In this document: in pieces, positions 43,468-52,939 of the stretch
How positions within the stretch are numbered: the stretch's first letter is position 1
Layout of the letters: every line of letters starts with the position of its first letter
Source of the DNA: Thioalkalivibrio sp. ALJ12
GTDB taxonomy: Bacteria; Pseudomonadota; Gammaproteobacteria; Ectothiorhodospirales; Ectothiorhodospiraceae
DNA: 64,000 nt
Assembly (NCBI RefSeq): GCF_000378305.1
Contig: NZ_KB899539.1
Coordinates: 157,854 to 221,853, forward strand
Direction: 5' to 3'
Made by a program: the position numbers and the translations under genes
The notes under the pieces: generated by a model
Told to the model about the DNA's origin: nothing
What the model saw: the letters and a program-made list of their open reading frames with translations, nothing else
The model's database searches: none

Positions 43468-43857
43468 TCAGGGCCTGTCATGGGGCGGTTGCAGCGATGT
43501 CAGCTCCAGCCAGCTATCGGCAAAGAATTCAAGACTCTCCACGAAATCCGGGTCGTGTTCCTGGCGGTTGATGGTCAGGTGCAGCATGACCGCCTCCGGC
43601 TTCGGCGGATGCCCGGTCGTCAGGGTCCAGGCGAGGGCGTTCGGGCAGCTCGGCAGGGTGAAGCGCACACCGCCATTGATGCACTCGCGCCGGACACGAA
43701 ACTCGCCCCACAGGCAGTAGACGACGCCGGCATCGGGCCCGGTCTCTTCAACAAGGGCGTCAATGGCGGGGCAAAGCCGGGGCAGGGCCGGTACGGTCAG
43801 CTCGGCCTGCAGGGAATCGGCGACAGCTTGCAGGGGCAGGGTGCGAAAGAATTCCAC
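43468..43857 (-). CDS. Hypothetical protein linked to cobalamin uptake operon
   Basis: Not recognised. The 129 residues appear soluble, without signal peptide or membrane helix. Four Cys are visible (CPAIDALVEE, YCLWGEF, RRECINGG, PSCPNAL), as well as several His. The region FRVRRECINGGVRFTLPSCP looks like a compact beta-rich core and VMLHLTINRQEHDPDFVESL a later strand-helix. It begins 13 nt downstream of the ATPase gene on the same strand and so is probably the fourth gene of the uptake operon. A role in corrinoid or metal handling is suggested by position alone. Confidence 0.6.
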   Translation of the reverse strand: MEFFRTLPLQAVADSLQAELTVPALPRLCPAIDALVEETGPDAGVVYCLWGEFRVRRECINGGVRFTLPSCPNALAWTLTTGHPPKPEAVMLHLTINRQEHDPDFVESLEFFADSWLELTSLQPPHDRP

Positions 43858-43869
43858 CGGGATTCCTCG

Positions 43870-44724
43870 TTACGGGATGGTCGGCATGAAGACCGGCTGG
43901 CCGTCGATCTCGCCGGTGCTCAGTGGCTGGTTGTACAGCCGTTCCAGCGCGGAGGGCACCAGCATGGTTCGGGTGGGGCCCCAGCAGGCCTTTCCGTCGG
44001 GGAACATCAGCAGCAGGTGATCGCAGTAGCGTACCGCCAGGTTCACGTCGTGCAGCACCAGGATCGCGGCGCGGTTGTCCCGGGCGATGCCCCGTATATG
44101 GTCCAGCACCGCCACCTGGTGGTGCAGGTCGAGCTGGCTGGTGGGCTCGTCCAGCAGCAGGAGCCGCGGGTTCTGGGTGAGTACGGTGGCGATGGCCAGG
44201 CGCTGGCGCTCGCCACCGGACAGGGTATCGACCAGGCGGTGCTCCAGTTCCGCCAGATCCATGCGGGCCAGGGCGGCGCGGGCCTGGGCGTAGTCCTCGG
44301 CGGACTCGATGTCCCAGGGCCGCAGGTACGGGTGGCGGCCGATCAGAGCCGTCTCCAGTACTGTTGCAGGGAAGCCGTCGTGGTGCTTCTGGAATACCAG
44401 ACCCAGTTCGCGCGCCAGGCGGGCACGCGAGTAGTCGGGGAGTGGGCGGCCGCGTACATGGACCTCTCCTGCGCGGGCGGCGCGCAGCCCGCCCAGTGTG
44501 TGCAGCAGGGTGCTCTTGCCCGCGCCGTTCGGGCCGAGGATGCCCCAGCACTGTCCCGGGTTGATGGTCAGGTCCAGGGGTGAGCCGCTGGCGCGTTCCG
44601 GAATATCGATGACCAGATCGTGGGTGGCCAGCAGGGTGTCCGGCCCCGGCGCCTCGTGCACGCTCTCGGCACCCGGCGCATGGGGGTCGCCGTGACGTTG
44701 GGGGTCGGCAGTGTGCGGAGGCAT
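43870..44724 (-). CDS. btuD: Corrinoid-type ABC transporter ATP-binding protein
   Basis: A 284-residue ATPase: Walker A ILGPNGAGKSTLLHTLGG, Q-loop VFQKHHDG, signature LSGGERQRLAIA, Walker B RLLLLDEPTSQLD and H-loop VLHDVNLAVRYC. An N-terminal extension of about 30 His/Pro-rich residues precedes the domain. The FecCD/BtuCD class is clear; cobalamin as substrate is inferred from the divergent riboswitch-controlled cobalamin operon. Haem or siderophore is the alternative. The ATG at 44724 overlaps the permease stop. Confidence 0.9.
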   Translation of the reverse strand: MPPHTADPQRHGDPHAPGAESVHEAPGPDTLLATHDLVIDIPERASGSPLDLTINPGQCWGILGPNGAGKSTLLHTLGGLRAARAGEVHVRGRPLPDYSRARLARELGLVFQKHHDGFPATVLETALIGRHPYLRPWDIESAEDYAQARAALARMDLAELEHRLVDTLSGGERQRLAIATVLTQNPRLLLLDEPTSQLDLHHQVAVLDHIRGIARDNRAAILVLHDVNLAVRYCDHLLLMFPDGKACWGPTRTMLVPSALERLYNQPLSTGEIDGQPVFMPTIP

Positions 44725-45695
44725 CAGCGGCTCCGGTACAGCAGGAACAGGAATACGGGGACGCCCAGCATCGCGGTGATCACGCCGACGGGCAACTGCT
44801 CCGGGGCGATCATCGTACGGGCGAGGGTGTCGGCCAGCGTCAGCAGGATGCCGCCGCCGAGTGCCGAGGCCGGCAGGATCACGCGCTGGTCGTTGCCGAA
44901 GATCAGCCGGAGCATGTGCGGCACGATTAGTCCGACGAAGCCCACCGCACCGACCTGCATGACCGCCGTGGCGGTGATCAGTGCCGCCGCGACGTAGATC
45001 GTCCATTCCACCGGCCGCACGGCCACGCCCAGTGCGGCCGCCTGCATCGGGCCGCGCGCCAGCACGTTCAGCGTCCGTCCCAGCGGCAGGGCCAGCAACA
45101 CGACCAGCACCAGCACACCCCAGGCGGGGTAGGGGTTGCGGGCGTGGGAGACATCGCCCATCAGCCAGTACAGCATCCCGGGCAGCTCCGCGGTCGGGCT
45201 CACGGCGAGCAGGAAGCTGATCACGGCGCCCCAGCCGGCCGCCACGACTACGCCGGTCAGCAGCAATCGGGTCGGCGTCCAGCTGCCGGTGCCGTGCGCC
45301 AGGCCGAACACGATCACCGTGGACAGCAGCGCGCCTGCGAATGCGGCGACCGAGACCGAGAACATCGACAGCCCCGCGAGCATGGCCAGCAGGGCACCCA
45401 CCGAAGCCCCGCCGGAGAGGCCCAGCACATAGGGATCGGCCAGCGGATTGCGCAGCAACACCTGCATCAGGGCACCGGCGACGCCCAGCAGCCCGCCGGC
45501 GGCGAATGCGGCCAGGGCGCGTGGCAGGCGCAGTTCCAGTACCAGCGTGTTGTGCAGGCGGCTCCCTTCGCCCTGAATCACCGCGAGCAGGTCGCCGGGG
45601 GCAATGGCGACGCTGCCATAGGCCAGCGCGATCAGGATCGCAAGCAGCGACGCCGGGAGCAGGACCCCCGTGGCGAGGAGGAAGGAGCGCGTCAC
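44724..45695 (-). CDS. btuC: BtuC/FecCD-family ABC transporter permease
   Basis: A 323-residue protein with about ten hydrophobic segments. It has the FecCD motifs LRLPRALAAFAAGGLLGVAG, QVLLRNPLADPYVLGLSGGA, GVAVRPVEWTIYVAAALI, VGFVGLIVPHMLRLIFGNDQ and LPVGVITAMLGVPVFLFLL. It is flanked by the binding protein (6 nt away) and the ATPase (overlap), completing a BtuFCD-type importer. Confidence 0.92.
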   Translation of the reverse strand: MTRSFLLATGVLLPASLLAILIALAYGSVAIAPGDLLAVIQGEGSRLHNTLVLELRLPRALAAFAAGGLLGVAGALMQVLLRNPLADPYVLGLSGGASVGALLAMLAGLSMFSVSVAAFAGALLSTVIVFGLAHGTGSWTPTRLLLTGVVVAAGWGAVISFLLAVSPTAELPGMLYWLMGDVSHARNPYPAWGVLVLVVLLALPLGRTLNVLARGPMQAAALGVAVRPVEWTIYVAAALITATAVMQVGAVGFVGLIVPHMLRLIFGNDQRVILPASALGGGILLTLADTLARTMIAPEQLPVGVITAMLGVPVFLFLLYRSR

Positions 45696-45701
45696 GGCTG
45701 G

Positions 45702-46604
45702 TCAGTCGTCCCGGCGTGAACGGGCCCGTTCCAGCTCTTCGCACATCAGCCGGGTCCCTTCGGCAATCCGCGGGGTGTGACGCTGGAGCAGCGACGGCGG
45801 GATAAAGAACAGGTTGTCGCGCTGCACCGCAGTCATGTCCTCCCATTGTTCCCAGGCAATTACCCAGTCCGGCCGGTCTTCGCCCATGCCGCCACCGATG
45901 ATCACCTCCGGGTCGGCCTCGATCACGGCCTCGCGGTCCATGCGCGGCACCAGGCGGTCCAGGTGACCGAACACGTTCTTGCCCCCGCACAGGCGGATGG
46001 CCTCGCCGATCAGGTGATCGTCGTTGACCGTCATCAGGGGCTGTTCCCAGACCTGGTAGAACAGCGGGACCGGGTCACGGTCGGAATAGTCCAGCCGCAA
46101 CGTCTCGATCTCGTCGAGAAAGGCCTGCACCGCCTCCTCGCCGCGTTCCTCGGTACCGGCCAGCTGCGCCATGCGACGCATGCTGGAGGCCACGCCCTCG
46201 AAACTGCGCGGTTCCGAGACATAGACGTTCAGCCCCAGATCGCGCAGGCGCTCGATCTGCGAGATGGAGTTGCCACTGCGCCAGGCGACCACCAGGTCCG
46301 GGTCCATCTCGACCACGCGTTCCAGGTCGATGCGGCTGTAGCCACCGACTCGCGGGATCATCTCCGCCTCCGGCGGGAAGTCGCTGTGCTGCGTGACGCC
46401 GACCAGCTGCTCTCCGGCGCCGACGGCGAACAGGACTTCCGTGATGTGCGGGGCCAGGCTGACGATACGTTCGGCGGGCCGGTCGAGCGTGACCTCGCGA
46501 TCGTCATCGTCGGTCACCGTGACCGGTTCGGCCAGTGTCGGCCCCGCGCACAGGAGTAGCGCGGCAAGGGCCGTTAACTGGCGTTTGAGGGAAGTGAAAG
46601 TCAT
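45702..46604 (-). CDS. btuF: Periplasmic corrinoid-type binding protein
   Basis: A 300-residue class-III binding protein: signal peptide (LTALAALLLCAGPTLAEP), then VTLDRPAERIVSLAPHITEVLFAVGAG-type start, VGGYSRIDLERVVEMDPDLV and the helical linker region. It is the first gene of the minus-strand uptake operon. The ATG at 46604 gives the signal peptide; the frame is open upstream to 46949 through the regulatory region. Substrate assignment (cobalamin or cobinamide) follows from the genes across the divergent region, not from residues. Confidence 0.88.
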   Translation of the reverse strand: MTFTSLKRQLTALAALLLCAGPTLAEPVTVTDDDDREVTLDRPAERIVSLAPHITEVLFAVGAGEQLVGVTQHSDFPPEAEMIPRVGGYSRIDLERVVEMDPDLVVAWRSGNSISQIERLRDLGLNVYVSEPRSFEGVASSMRRMAQLAGTEERGEEAVQAFLDEIETLRLDYSDRDPVPLFYQVWEQPLMTVNDDHLIGEAIRLCGGKNVFGHLDRLVPRMDREAVIEADPEVIIGGGMGEDRPDWVIAWEQWEDMTAVQRDNLFFIPPSLLQRHTPRIAEGTRLMCEELERARSRRDD

Positions 46605-46624
46605 TAAAAATCCGACTGTTGTGG

Positions 46625-46645
46625 ATTGTTCGTAACGTAAACAAT
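46625..46645. promoter_or_regulatory. Inverted repeat ATTGTT-N9-AACAAT before btuF
   Basis: ATTGTT (46625-46630) and AACAAT (46640-46645) form a 21-bp dyad between the btuF candidate -10 and its start codon. It could be an operator or a small leader hairpin; no regulator can be named. Confidence 0.3.
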
Positions 46646-46686
46646 ACTGTGTTTTCGGGGCGCCGCACGGGCAGCGAAAGCGCCTC

Positions 46687-46695
46687 ATCATAGCA
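46687..46695 (-). promoter_or_regulatory. Candidate extended -10 promoter of btuFCD
   Basis: On the minus strand the sequence TGCTATGAT (TGn plus TATGAT) lies about 83 nt upstream of the btuF start. No good -35 is present, as expected for extended -10 promoters. No second riboswitch was found on this strand. Confidence 0.4.
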
Positions 46696-46723
46696 GCAAG
46701 GGCAAGATGGTTTGGTGCCCAAA

Positions 46724-46753
46724 TTGGTCGGGGGCACCCTGAGCGCGTATCAT
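46724..46753 (+). promoter_or_regulatory. Candidate sigma-70 promoter of the cobalamin riboswitch operon
   Basis: TTGGTC (46724-46729) and TATCAT (46748-46753) are 18 bp apart. Transcription would begin near 46760, right at the first conserved bases of the riboswitch. The -35 lies inside an inverted repeat GGTGCCC/GGGCACC (46714-46738). Confidence 0.55.
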
Positions 46754-46764
46754 GCTCCGCTTTC

Positions 46765-46955
46765 GTCAGGTGCCTGCAGTTGGCAGGTGAAACGGGAAGC
46801 TGGTGCAAGTCCGGCGCTGCCCCCGCAACGGTAAGCGAGCGGTAAATCGCTCGGCAGACTGGCCACTGGGTCCTGTGCCCGGGAAGGCGTCTGCCGGTCG
46901 GCATCCTCCGACGCTCGCAAGCCCGGAGACCGGCCTGGCGGTGATTCATCCTGCG
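46765..46955 (+). ncRNA. Cobalamin riboswitch aptamer
   Basis: The conserved pieces occur in order: GGTGCC...TGGCAGGTGAAACGGGAAGC opening (46768-46800), GGTGCAAGTCCGGCGCTGCC, CCCGCAACGGTAA (about 46822-46834), the B12-box-like GACTGGCCACTGG (46858-46870), CCCGGGAAGGCG (about 46878-46889) and the late GCAAGCCCGGAGACCGGCC (46917-46935). This is the class that binds adenosyl- or methylcobalamin and turns expression off. It precedes bluB and the whole plus-strand cobalamin operon. Confidence 0.93.
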
Positions 46956-47026
46956 ACCGTGCGGCGGGCAACGGTCGAGGGCGCAGGTGCGTTCCTAAAA
47001 GCCTGTTCCTTCGTGTCTTCGCCGCG

Positions 47027-47041
47027 CCGTCGCCTCGACGG
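47027..47041 (+). promoter_or_regulatory. Riboswitch expression-platform hairpin at the bluB start
   Basis: CCGTCG (47027-47032) pairs with CGACGG (47036-47041) around a 3-nt loop, ending 6 nt before the bluB ATG and taking in the GG of its GACGGAA ribosome-binding site. GTCGAGG at 46974-46980 is perfectly complementary to CCTCGAC at 47033-47039, offering an alternative pairing. This looks like translational control; no T-tract terminator is seen between aptamer and gene. Confidence 0.55.
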
Positions 47042-47047
47042 AACCTC

Positions 47048-47758
47048 ATGACGGCCCCAGCTCCCAACCAGTCAGAAGAGAATCCGAACGCGTTCGCCTC
47101 GGCGGAGCGCGCAGCGGTCTATCGCGTGATCGGCGAGCGCCGGGACATGCGGCATTTCCGCCCGGACCCGGTGGACCCCGATACCCTGCGGCGCCTGCTG
47201 GAGGCCGCGCACCAGGCGCCCAGCGTGGGCTACATGCAGCCCTGGCGCTTTCTGCGGGTGACCGACGCGCGGCTGCGCGATGCGTTGCACGGGCATGTGG
47301 CGGCGGAGCAGACACGCACGGCCGAGGCCTGCGGCGAGCGTGCCGCCGAGGTGCACCGGCTGAAGCTCGAAGGTATCCGCGATGCGGGCGAGCTGCTGGT
47401 GGTCGCGTTGACCGATGGGCGCGAGCGCTACGTGCTGGGTCGGCGCACCATCCCGGAGATGGACCTGTGCTCCGCCGCGTGTGCGATCCAGAACCTGTGG
47501 CTCGCGGCCCGGGCCGAGGGCCTGGGCATGGGCTGGGTGTCGCTGTTCGACCCGGACTGGCTGGCCGGGGAGCTGGGGATGCCGAAAGGGGCCTGGCCGA
47601 TCGCGATCCTTTGTCTGGGTCATGTGGATGCGTTCTACGAGCGGCCGATGCTGGAAACCGAGGGCTGGGATCAGCGACGGTCGCTGGACGAACTGGTGTT
47701 CGAGAATCGCTGGGGCAGCCGTACCGACGCACCCGGCGGTTCCTCAGCGAGTGGATGA
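47048..47758 (+). CDS. bluB: 5,6-dimethylbenzimidazole synthase
   Basis: BluB cleaves reduced FMN with oxygen to make dimethylbenzimidazole, the lower ligand of B12. The 236-residue flavin-destructase belongs to the nitroreductase fold: [37 protein letters not shown] with the FMN-binding region, and [18 protein letters not shown]. It is first in the riboswitch-controlled operon, and CobT downstream uses its product. Confidence 0.95.
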   Translation: MTAPAPNQSEENPNAFASAERAAVYRVIGERRDMRHFRPDPVDPDTLRRLLEAAHQAPSVGYMQPWRFLRVTDARLRDALHGHVAAEQTRTAEACGERAAEVHRLKLEGIRDAGELLVVALTDGRERYVLGRRTIPEMDLCSAACAIQNLWLAARAEGLGMGWVSLFDPDWLAGELGMPKGAWPIAILCLGHVDAFYERPMLETEGWDQRRSLDELVFENRWGSRTDAPGGSSASG

Positions 47759-47762
47759 CCCG

Positions 47763-48665
47763 ATGCTGATCGCGTTCCTCACGCTGCTTGGTGCGCTGGT
47801 GCTGGATCGCCTGATCGGCGATCCGCGCCGCTGGCACCCGCTGGCCGGGTTCGGGCTGCTGGTCCAGCGCCTGGAGGCCCGGTTCTACCGCGATGGTCGG
47901 GCCCGCGGCGCGCTGCTTCTGGCCGTCCTGGTGGTGCCCTTTGTGCTGCTGACGGTCTGGTTGCAGCAGCTCCTGCCGGTCTGGCTGGTAGGGCTGCTGG
48001 TACTGGCGTTGGCGCTGGGCTGGCGCAGCCTCGACGAGCACGCCGAGCGCGTGGCCCGGGCGCTGGAGGCCGGCGATCTGGGCCAGGCGCGGCAGCAGGT
48101 GCAGATGCTGGTCAGCCGCGACAGCGAGGCCCTGGATGTGGCCGGGGTCAGCGGCGCGGCGGTGGAGTCGGTACTGGAGAACGGCAACGATGCCTTGTTC
48201 GGCACCATTTTCTGGTTCCTGGTGGCCGGTGCGCCGGGGGTGGTGCTGTATCGCCTGGTGAATACGCTGGATGCGATGTGGGGCTACCGCAATGCGCGTT
48301 ACACGCGCTTTGGCTGGACCGCGGCGCGGCTGGATGACCTGCTGAACTGGATCCCGGCGCGCATGACCGCGCTGGCCTATGCCCTGGCCGGGCGCACTCG
48401 CGATGCCCTGCAGTGCTGGGGCGAGCAGGCCGCGGCCTGGAAGAGCCCGAACGCTGGGCCGGTAATGGCCGCTGGGGCGGGCGCACTGGGGCTGGTGCTG
48501 GGCGGTGCCAGCCAATATCACGGCGAGCGTCAGTGGCGTCCGCGCCTGGGGATGGGCGCGGCACCGGATGCCGCCGGCATCCGTGCGGCGATGGGGCTGG
48601 TGGATCGGGCGCTGGCGCTGTGGATGGGCGTGCTTGTCATCGGGGTGAGCCTTGCGATCTTCTGA
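47763..48665 (+). CDS. cbiB: Adenosylcobinamide-phosphate synthase
   Basis: A polytopic inner-membrane enzyme that joins the aminopropanol arm to adenosylcobyric acid (named CbiB or CobD). The 300 residues have the family start [20 protein letters not shown], the [23 protein letters not shown] block, [18 protein letters not shown] and an end motif [15 protein letters not shown]. It begins 5 nt after bluB; its stop overlaps the next gene if that starts at the TTG. Confidence 0.95.
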   Translation: MLIAFLTLLGALVLDRLIGDPRRWHPLAGFGLLVQRLEARFYRDGRARGALLLAVLVVPFVLLTVWLQQLLPVWLVGLLVLALALGWRSLDEHAERVARALEAGDLGQARQQVQMLVSRDSEALDVAGVSGAAVESVLENGNDALFGTIFWFLVAGAPGVVLYRLVNTLDAMWGYRNARYTRFGWTAARLDDLLNWIPARMTALAYALAGRTRDALQCWGEQAAAWKSPNAGPVMAAGAGALGLVLGGASQYHGERQWRPRLGMGAAPDAAGIRAAMGLVDRALALWMGVLVIGVSLAIF

Positions 48666-49716
48666 GCTGAACAGAGCGCGGCCGGCACCGACCGGGGCCG
48701 TGCTAACCCAGGTGCATGGTGGCGGACTGCGCGCAGCTGCCAGGCATTACGGGGTGGCGCCGGAGCAATGGCTGGACCTGTCTACCGGCATCAACCCGCA
48801 CGGCTATCCGCTGCCCATGCCCCCGGCGGACGTCTGGGCGCGCCTGCCGGAGCCCGACGACGGTCTGGAGGCGGCCGCGGCGCGGTACTACGGCTGCAAA
48901 GGGCTGTTGCCCCTGGCGGGCTCGCAGGCGGCCATCCAGCTGCTGCCACAGCTTCGCCCAGCGGCTGCTCGGGTTGGCCTCCTCGCGCCCAGTTACAACG
49001 AACACGCGCGGGCCTGGCGCATGGCCGGGCATCGGGTCGAGGCGCTTCCTGCGCTTGGCGACGCGGCGCCGGCCGCGATCGAGGCACGCCTGCCGCAGCT
49101 GGATGTGCTGGTACTGGTCAACCCGAACAACCCGACTGGACTGCGCGTGACCGTGGAGACGCTGCTGCGCTGGCATAAGGGGCTCGCGGCACGCGGCGGC
49201 TGGCTGGTGGTGGACGAGGCCTTCATGGATACCAGCCCCCGGCACAGCCTGTTGGCGGCCGACCCGGGCACGGACCTGGGCCCGGGGCTGCTGGTGCTGC
49301 GGTCGCTGGGCAAGTTCTTCGGTCTGGCCGGGGCGCGGGTCGGATTCCTGGCGGCGGAGCCGGCGCTGCGGGCGGCGCTGGCGGAGCGGCTGGGTCCGTG
49401 GGCGCTGTCTGGCCCGGCGCGCTGGGCGGCCACCCGAGCGCTGGAGGATCGCGCCTGGCAGGAGCAGACGCGCGCGAACCTGACCGCGGCGGGTGCGCGG
49501 TTGGAAGAGCTGCTGCGGCGGTACGGAATCGCTACCGAAGGTGGCACCGCACTGTTTCGCTGGGGGCGCCGCGATGATGCGGTCGCGGTTCAGGATGCGC
49601 TGGCGCGACAGGCGATCCTGGTGCGGCGTTTCGACGACCCCGCCAGCCTGCGTTTCGGGCTGCCGGGCGACGAGGCCCAATGGCACCGCCTGGAACAGGG
49701 ACTGGAGGCGTTGTGA
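48652..49716 (+). CDS. cobD: L-threonine-O-3-phosphate decarboxylase
   Basis: A PLP enzyme making aminopropanol phosphate for the nucleotide loop (Salmonella name CobD; CobC in the Pseudomonas scheme). It shows [43 protein letters not shown] and the PLP lysine in [16 protein letters not shown]. The start is uncertain: the TTG at 48652 gives 354 residues and overlaps cbiB; a GTG at 48700 with GGGG upstream is also good and begins just before the conserved HGG motif. Confidence 0.92.
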   Translation: MRSSELNRARPAPTGAVLTQVHGGGLRAAARHYGVAPEQWLDLSTGINPHGYPLPMPPADVWARLPEPDDGLEAAAARYYGCKGLLPLAGSQAAIQLLPQLRPAAARVGLLAPSYNEHARAWRMAGHRVEALPALGDAAPAAIEARLPQLDVLVLVNPNNPTGLRVTVETLLRWHKGLAARGGWLVVDEAFMDTSPRHSLLAADPGTDLGPGLLVLRSLGKFFGLAGARVGFLAAEPALRAALAERLGPWALSGPARWAATRALEDRAWQEQTRANLTAAGARLEELLRRYGIATEGGTALFRWGRRDDAVAVQDALARQAILVRRFDDPASLRFGLPGDEAQWHRLEQGLEAL

Positions 49717-51200
49717 GCGCGACCACGCTGATGGTGCAGGGGACCACCTCGGATGCCGGCAAGAGCGTGCTGGTGGCCGGGCTGGCGCGGGTGCTGCATC
49801 GCCGTCGGCTGTCGGTGGTGCCGTTCAAGCCGCAGAACATGGCGCTGAACAGCGCGGTCACGTTGGACGGCGGCGAGATCGGGCGCGCCCAGGCCCTGCA
49901 GGCCGCCGCCTGCGGCCTGGAGCCGCATACCGACATGAATCCGGTGCTGCTCAAGCCCAGCTCCGATCAGGGGGCGCAGGTGATCATCCACGGCCGTCCT
50001 GCGGCCGAGCTGGATGCTCGTGCCTACCATGACTACAAGCCCGTCGCCCGCGAGGCCGTGCTGGCCTCGCATCGACGGCTGACCGCGCAGTATGCGCACG
50101 TGCTGGTGGAAGGGGCGGGCTCGCCGGCAGAGATCAACCTGCGCGCAGGCGATATTGCCAACATGGGGTTTGCCGAGGCGGTGGACTGTCCGGTGATCCT
50201 GGTCGCAGATATCGACCGTGGCGGCGTGTTCGCGCATCTGGTCGGTACGCTGGCGTTGCTGAGCGCGACGGAGCGCGCGCGGGTGCAGGGCTTCGTGATC
50301 AACCGCTTTCGCGGCGATATCTCGCTCCTGCAGCCTGGACTGGACTGGCTGGAGCAGGAGACCGGCAAGCCGGTGCTGGGCGTGATCCCGTATCTCCACG
50401 GGCTGTACCTGGATGCTGAGGACGCCCTGCCGCGCGAGGCGGTGCCGGAAAAGGCGGTGGATGCCCTGAAGGTCGTCGTGCCGGCCCTGCCGCGCATCTC
50501 CAACCATACCGATTTCGACCCGCTGCGCCTGCACCCGGGTGTGGACCTTCGCTTCGCCGGCCCGGGCGAGTCGCTGCAGCCGGCGGATCTGGTCATCCTG
50601 CCGGGGTCCAAGGCCGTTCGCGACGACCTCGCCTGGTTGCGGGAACAGGGCTGGGAAGACGAGCTGCAGCGCCATGTGCGTTATGGCGGCAAGGTGCTCG
50701 GGATCTGTGGCGGCTTCCAGATGCTGGGCCGGGTCGTGCACGACCCCGACGGTGTCGAGGGGCGGCCCGGCTCCACGCCGGGGCTCGGCTGGCTGGACAT
50801 CGAGACGCGTCTTGCTCCCGAAAAGCGTCTGGAACGTGTTCACGGGGACCGTGTGCTGGGCCGGGAGGCGCGCGTGGAGGGCTACGAGATCCATGCAGGA
50901 GTGACGACAGGGCCCGGGCAGGATCGCCCGCTGCTGGAGCTGCAGCATGGCCCGGACGGCGCGCGCAGCGAGGACGAGGCCGTGGCGGGGACCTATGTCC
51001 ACGGGGTATTCGATACCTCCGCTGCCGCCGAGGCTTTGCTGCACTGGGCTGGCATGCGCAATGGGAAGGAGCACGGCGAAGACCTGGCGACCGCACGCGA
51101 GCGCGGCCTGGAACGCCTGGCCGATACCCTGGAGGCGCATCTGGACCTGGGGCGCATCCTCGCGCTGCTGCGCGCAGGGAACACGGAGACCGTGACATGA
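49713..51200 (+). CDS. cbiP: Adenosylcobyric acid synthase (glutamine-hydrolysing)
   Basis: Amidates four side chains of adenosylcobyrinate a,c-diamide (CbiP/CobQ). The 495 residues have an ATP-binding domain ([54 protein letters not shown]) and a class-I-like amidotransferase domain with the nucleophile in [12 protein letters not shown] and the His in GTYVHGVFD. The GTG at 49713 has GGAGG 5 nt upstream and overlaps the cobD stop. Confidence 0.96.
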   Translation: MSATTLMVQGTTSDAGKSVLVAGLARVLHRRRLSVVPFKPQNMALNSAVTLDGGEIGRAQALQAAACGLEPHTDMNPVLLKPSSDQGAQVIIHGRPAAELDARAYHDYKPVAREAVLASHRRLTAQYAHVLVEGAGSPAEINLRAGDIANMGFAEAVDCPVILVADIDRGGVFAHLVGTLALLSATERARVQGFVINRFRGDISLLQPGLDWLEQETGKPVLGVIPYLHGLYLDAEDALPREAVPEKAVDALKVVVPALPRISNHTDFDPLRLHPGVDLRFAGPGESLQPADLVILPGSKAVRDDLAWLREQGWEDELQRHVRYGGKVLGICGGFQMLGRVVHDPDGVEGRPGSTPGLGWLDIETRLAPEKRLERVHGDRVLGREARVEGYEIHAGVTTGPGQDRPLLELQHGPDGARSEDEAVAGTYVHGVFDTSAAAEALLHWAGMRNGKEHGEDLATARERGLERLADTLEAHLDLGRILALLRAGNTETVT

Positions 51201-51721
51201 AGACGCTGGTGCTCGGCGGAGTGCGTTCCGGCAAGAGCCGACTGGCGGAGCAACTGGCCGATGCCAGCGGCCTGCACGTGACCTATGTCGCCACCGCGCG
51301 TGCCGACGACGCCGAGATGGCACGCCGCATCGAACGCCACCGCGCCGACCGTCCCGGAGACTGGGGACTGATCGAGGCGGGTATCGGCCTGGCCGCCGCG
51401 CTGGAAGAGGCCGCAAGGCCAGGTGAATGCTTGCTGGTCGATTGCCTGACGCTGTGGCTGACCCAGCTCCTTTGCACCGAGGACGAGGCCCTGATCGAAC
51501 GCGAGCGGGAGGCCCTGATCGCCACCGTGCCGCGCCTGCCGGGCACCCTGGTGTTCGTCTCCAACGAGACGGGCATGGGCATTACCCCGATGGACGCGCT
51601 GTCCCGCCGCTTCGCCGACGAGGCGGGCTGGCTGCACCAGCGCCTGGCCCCCACGATGGACCGCGTCGTGCTGACCGTCGCCGGCCTTCCGCATGTGCTC
51701 AAGGGTGAACCGCTGGAATGA
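51197..51721 (+). CDS. cobU: Bifunctional adenosylcobinamide kinase/guanylyltransferase
   Basis: Phosphorylates adenosylcobinamide and transfers GMP to it. The 174 residues carry the P-loop [16 protein letters not shown], the [19 protein letters not shown] segment with the guanylylated His region, [14 protein letters not shown] and [18 protein letters not shown]. The ATG overlaps the cbiP stop. A palindromic repeat then separates it from cobT. Confidence 0.97.
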   Translation: MKTLVLGGVRSGKSRLAEQLADASGLHVTYVATARADDAEMARRIERHRADRPGDWGLIEAGIGLAAALEEAARPGECLLVDCLTLWLTQLLCTEDEALIEREREALIATVPRLPGTLVFVSNETGMGITPMDALSRRFADEAGWLHQRLAPTMDRVVLTVAGLPHVLKGEPLE

Positions 51722-51747
51722 ATAGACCAACGCGCGAAACAGGCACC

Positions 51748-51832
51748 GTCATTGCGAGGCGCGCAGCGTCGAAGCAATCGGCCCGGGGTGAACTGACGGA
51801 TTGCCACGTCGCCTTCGGCTCCTCGCAATGAC
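51748..51832. repeat. GTCATTGCGAGG palindromic repeat (family C)
   Basis: GTCATTGCGAGG (51748-51759) and its exact complement (51821-51832) bound an 85-bp imperfect palindrome; the inner arms AGCAATCGG and GGATTGCCACGTC also pair partly. A longer copy lies at 56161-56273. It fills the gap between cobU and cobT. Confidence 0.75.
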
Positions 51833-51877
51833 GGGCGTCATTGATGAAGGGTGTTGGTTTCAACATCGGAGGAACAC

Positions 51878-52939
51878 GTGACCGAAGACTGTGACTGGCT
51901 GCAGGTGCCGCCGGCACCCCTGAGCGCCGAGGCGCGTCGTGCGGCAACAGAGCGGCAGGCCCAGCTGACCAAGCCGCCGGGTTCGCTCGGGCGACTGGAG
52001 GCGATCGCCGAGCGCCTGGCCGCCATGCAGGGCGTGGGCCAGCCCACGCTGGAGCGGGTTCATGTCGCGGTGTTCGCCGGCGATCACGGTGTGGTGGCGG
52101 AAGGCATTTCGCGTTTCCCGCAGGCCGTGACCGCGCAGATGGTCGCGAACTTCGCGAACGGCGGTGCGGCGATCTCGGTGCTGGCGCGGCACCTGGGCGC
52201 GTCCATCGAGGTGATCAACCTCGGTACCGTGGCCCAGCCTCCGGCCGTCGCCGGTGTGCAGCAGCTGAACCTGGGCCCCGGCACCGCAAACCTGGCCCGC
52301 GAACCCGCGATGACGTCGGCGCAGCTGGAACGCGCGCTGAACGCCGGCCGCCAGTGTGCCGAGCGCGCGCGGCGGGGCGGCACACAACTGTTCATCGGTG
52401 GCGAGATGGGCATCGGCAACACGACGGCTGCCGCCGCAGTCGCCTGTTCGCTGCTGGGTCTGCCGCCGGTGGACCTGGCCGGGCCTGGCACGGGTCTGGA
52501 TGCGAATGGCGTGCGCCACAAGGCCGAGGTGATCGAGCAGGCCCTGCGCACCCACGCCGCGGTGCGCGGCGAGGCACTGGGTAGCCTGCGTTGTCTGGGG
52601 GGCTTCGAGATTGCGGGGCTGGCCGGCGCTTACATCGCCGCGGCGCAGATCGGGCTGCCGGTGCTGGTGGATGGTTTCATCAGCACCTCGGCGGCGTTGG
52701 TGGCCGAACGGCTGTGCCCGGGCACGGCAGACTGGTTCTTCTACGCCCACAGCTCGGCGGAGCCGGGGCACCGGCGACTGCTGGAATCGCTGGCGGCCGA
52801 GCCGCTGCTGGATCTCGGCATGCGCCTGGGCGAGGGCAGTGGGGCGGCCACGGCCGTGCCCCTGCTGCGCCTGGCCTGCGAGCTTCACGCCGGCATGGCG
52901 ACCTTCGCCGAGGCTGGCGTGTCGGGCGATACCCCATGA
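51878..52939 (+). CDS. cobT: Nicotinate-nucleotide-dimethylbenzimidazole phosphoribosyltransferase
   Basis: Activates the lower ligand to alpha-ribazole phosphate. The 353 residues show [49 protein letters not shown] and the catalytic Glu in [15 protein letters not shown]. The GTG at 51878 has GGAGG about 5 nt upstream; the frame opens at 51851 but without a site. It uses the BluB product and is overlapped at its end by cobC. Confidence 0.96.
   Translation: MTEDCDWLQVPPAPLSAEARRAATERQAQLTKPPGSLGRLEAIAERLAAMQGVGQPTLERVHVAVFAGDHGVVAEGISRFPQAVTAQMVANFANGGAAISVLARHLGASIEVINLGTVAQPPAVAGVQQLNLGPGTANLAREPAMTSAQLERALNAGRQCAERARRGGTQLFIGGEMGIGNTTAAAAVACSLLGLPPVDLAGPGTGLDANGVRHKAEVIEQALRTHAAVRGEALGSLRCLGGFEIAGLAGAYIAAAQIGLPVLVDGFISTSAALVAERLCPGTADWFFYAHSSAEPGHRRLLESLAAEPLLDLGMRLGEGSGAATAVPLLRLACELHAGMATFAEAGVSGDTP

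Noticed and set aside
44725-45990. An N-terminal extension of over 400 residues on the ABC ATPase
   Set aside because: It is an alternative frame over btuC, rich in Arg, Gly and Pro; the real start overlaps the btuC stop.
46605-46740. A second cobalamin riboswitch before btuF on the minus strand
   Set aside because: None of the conserved aptamer segments is present on that strand; only a promoter-like element and a short dyad were seen.
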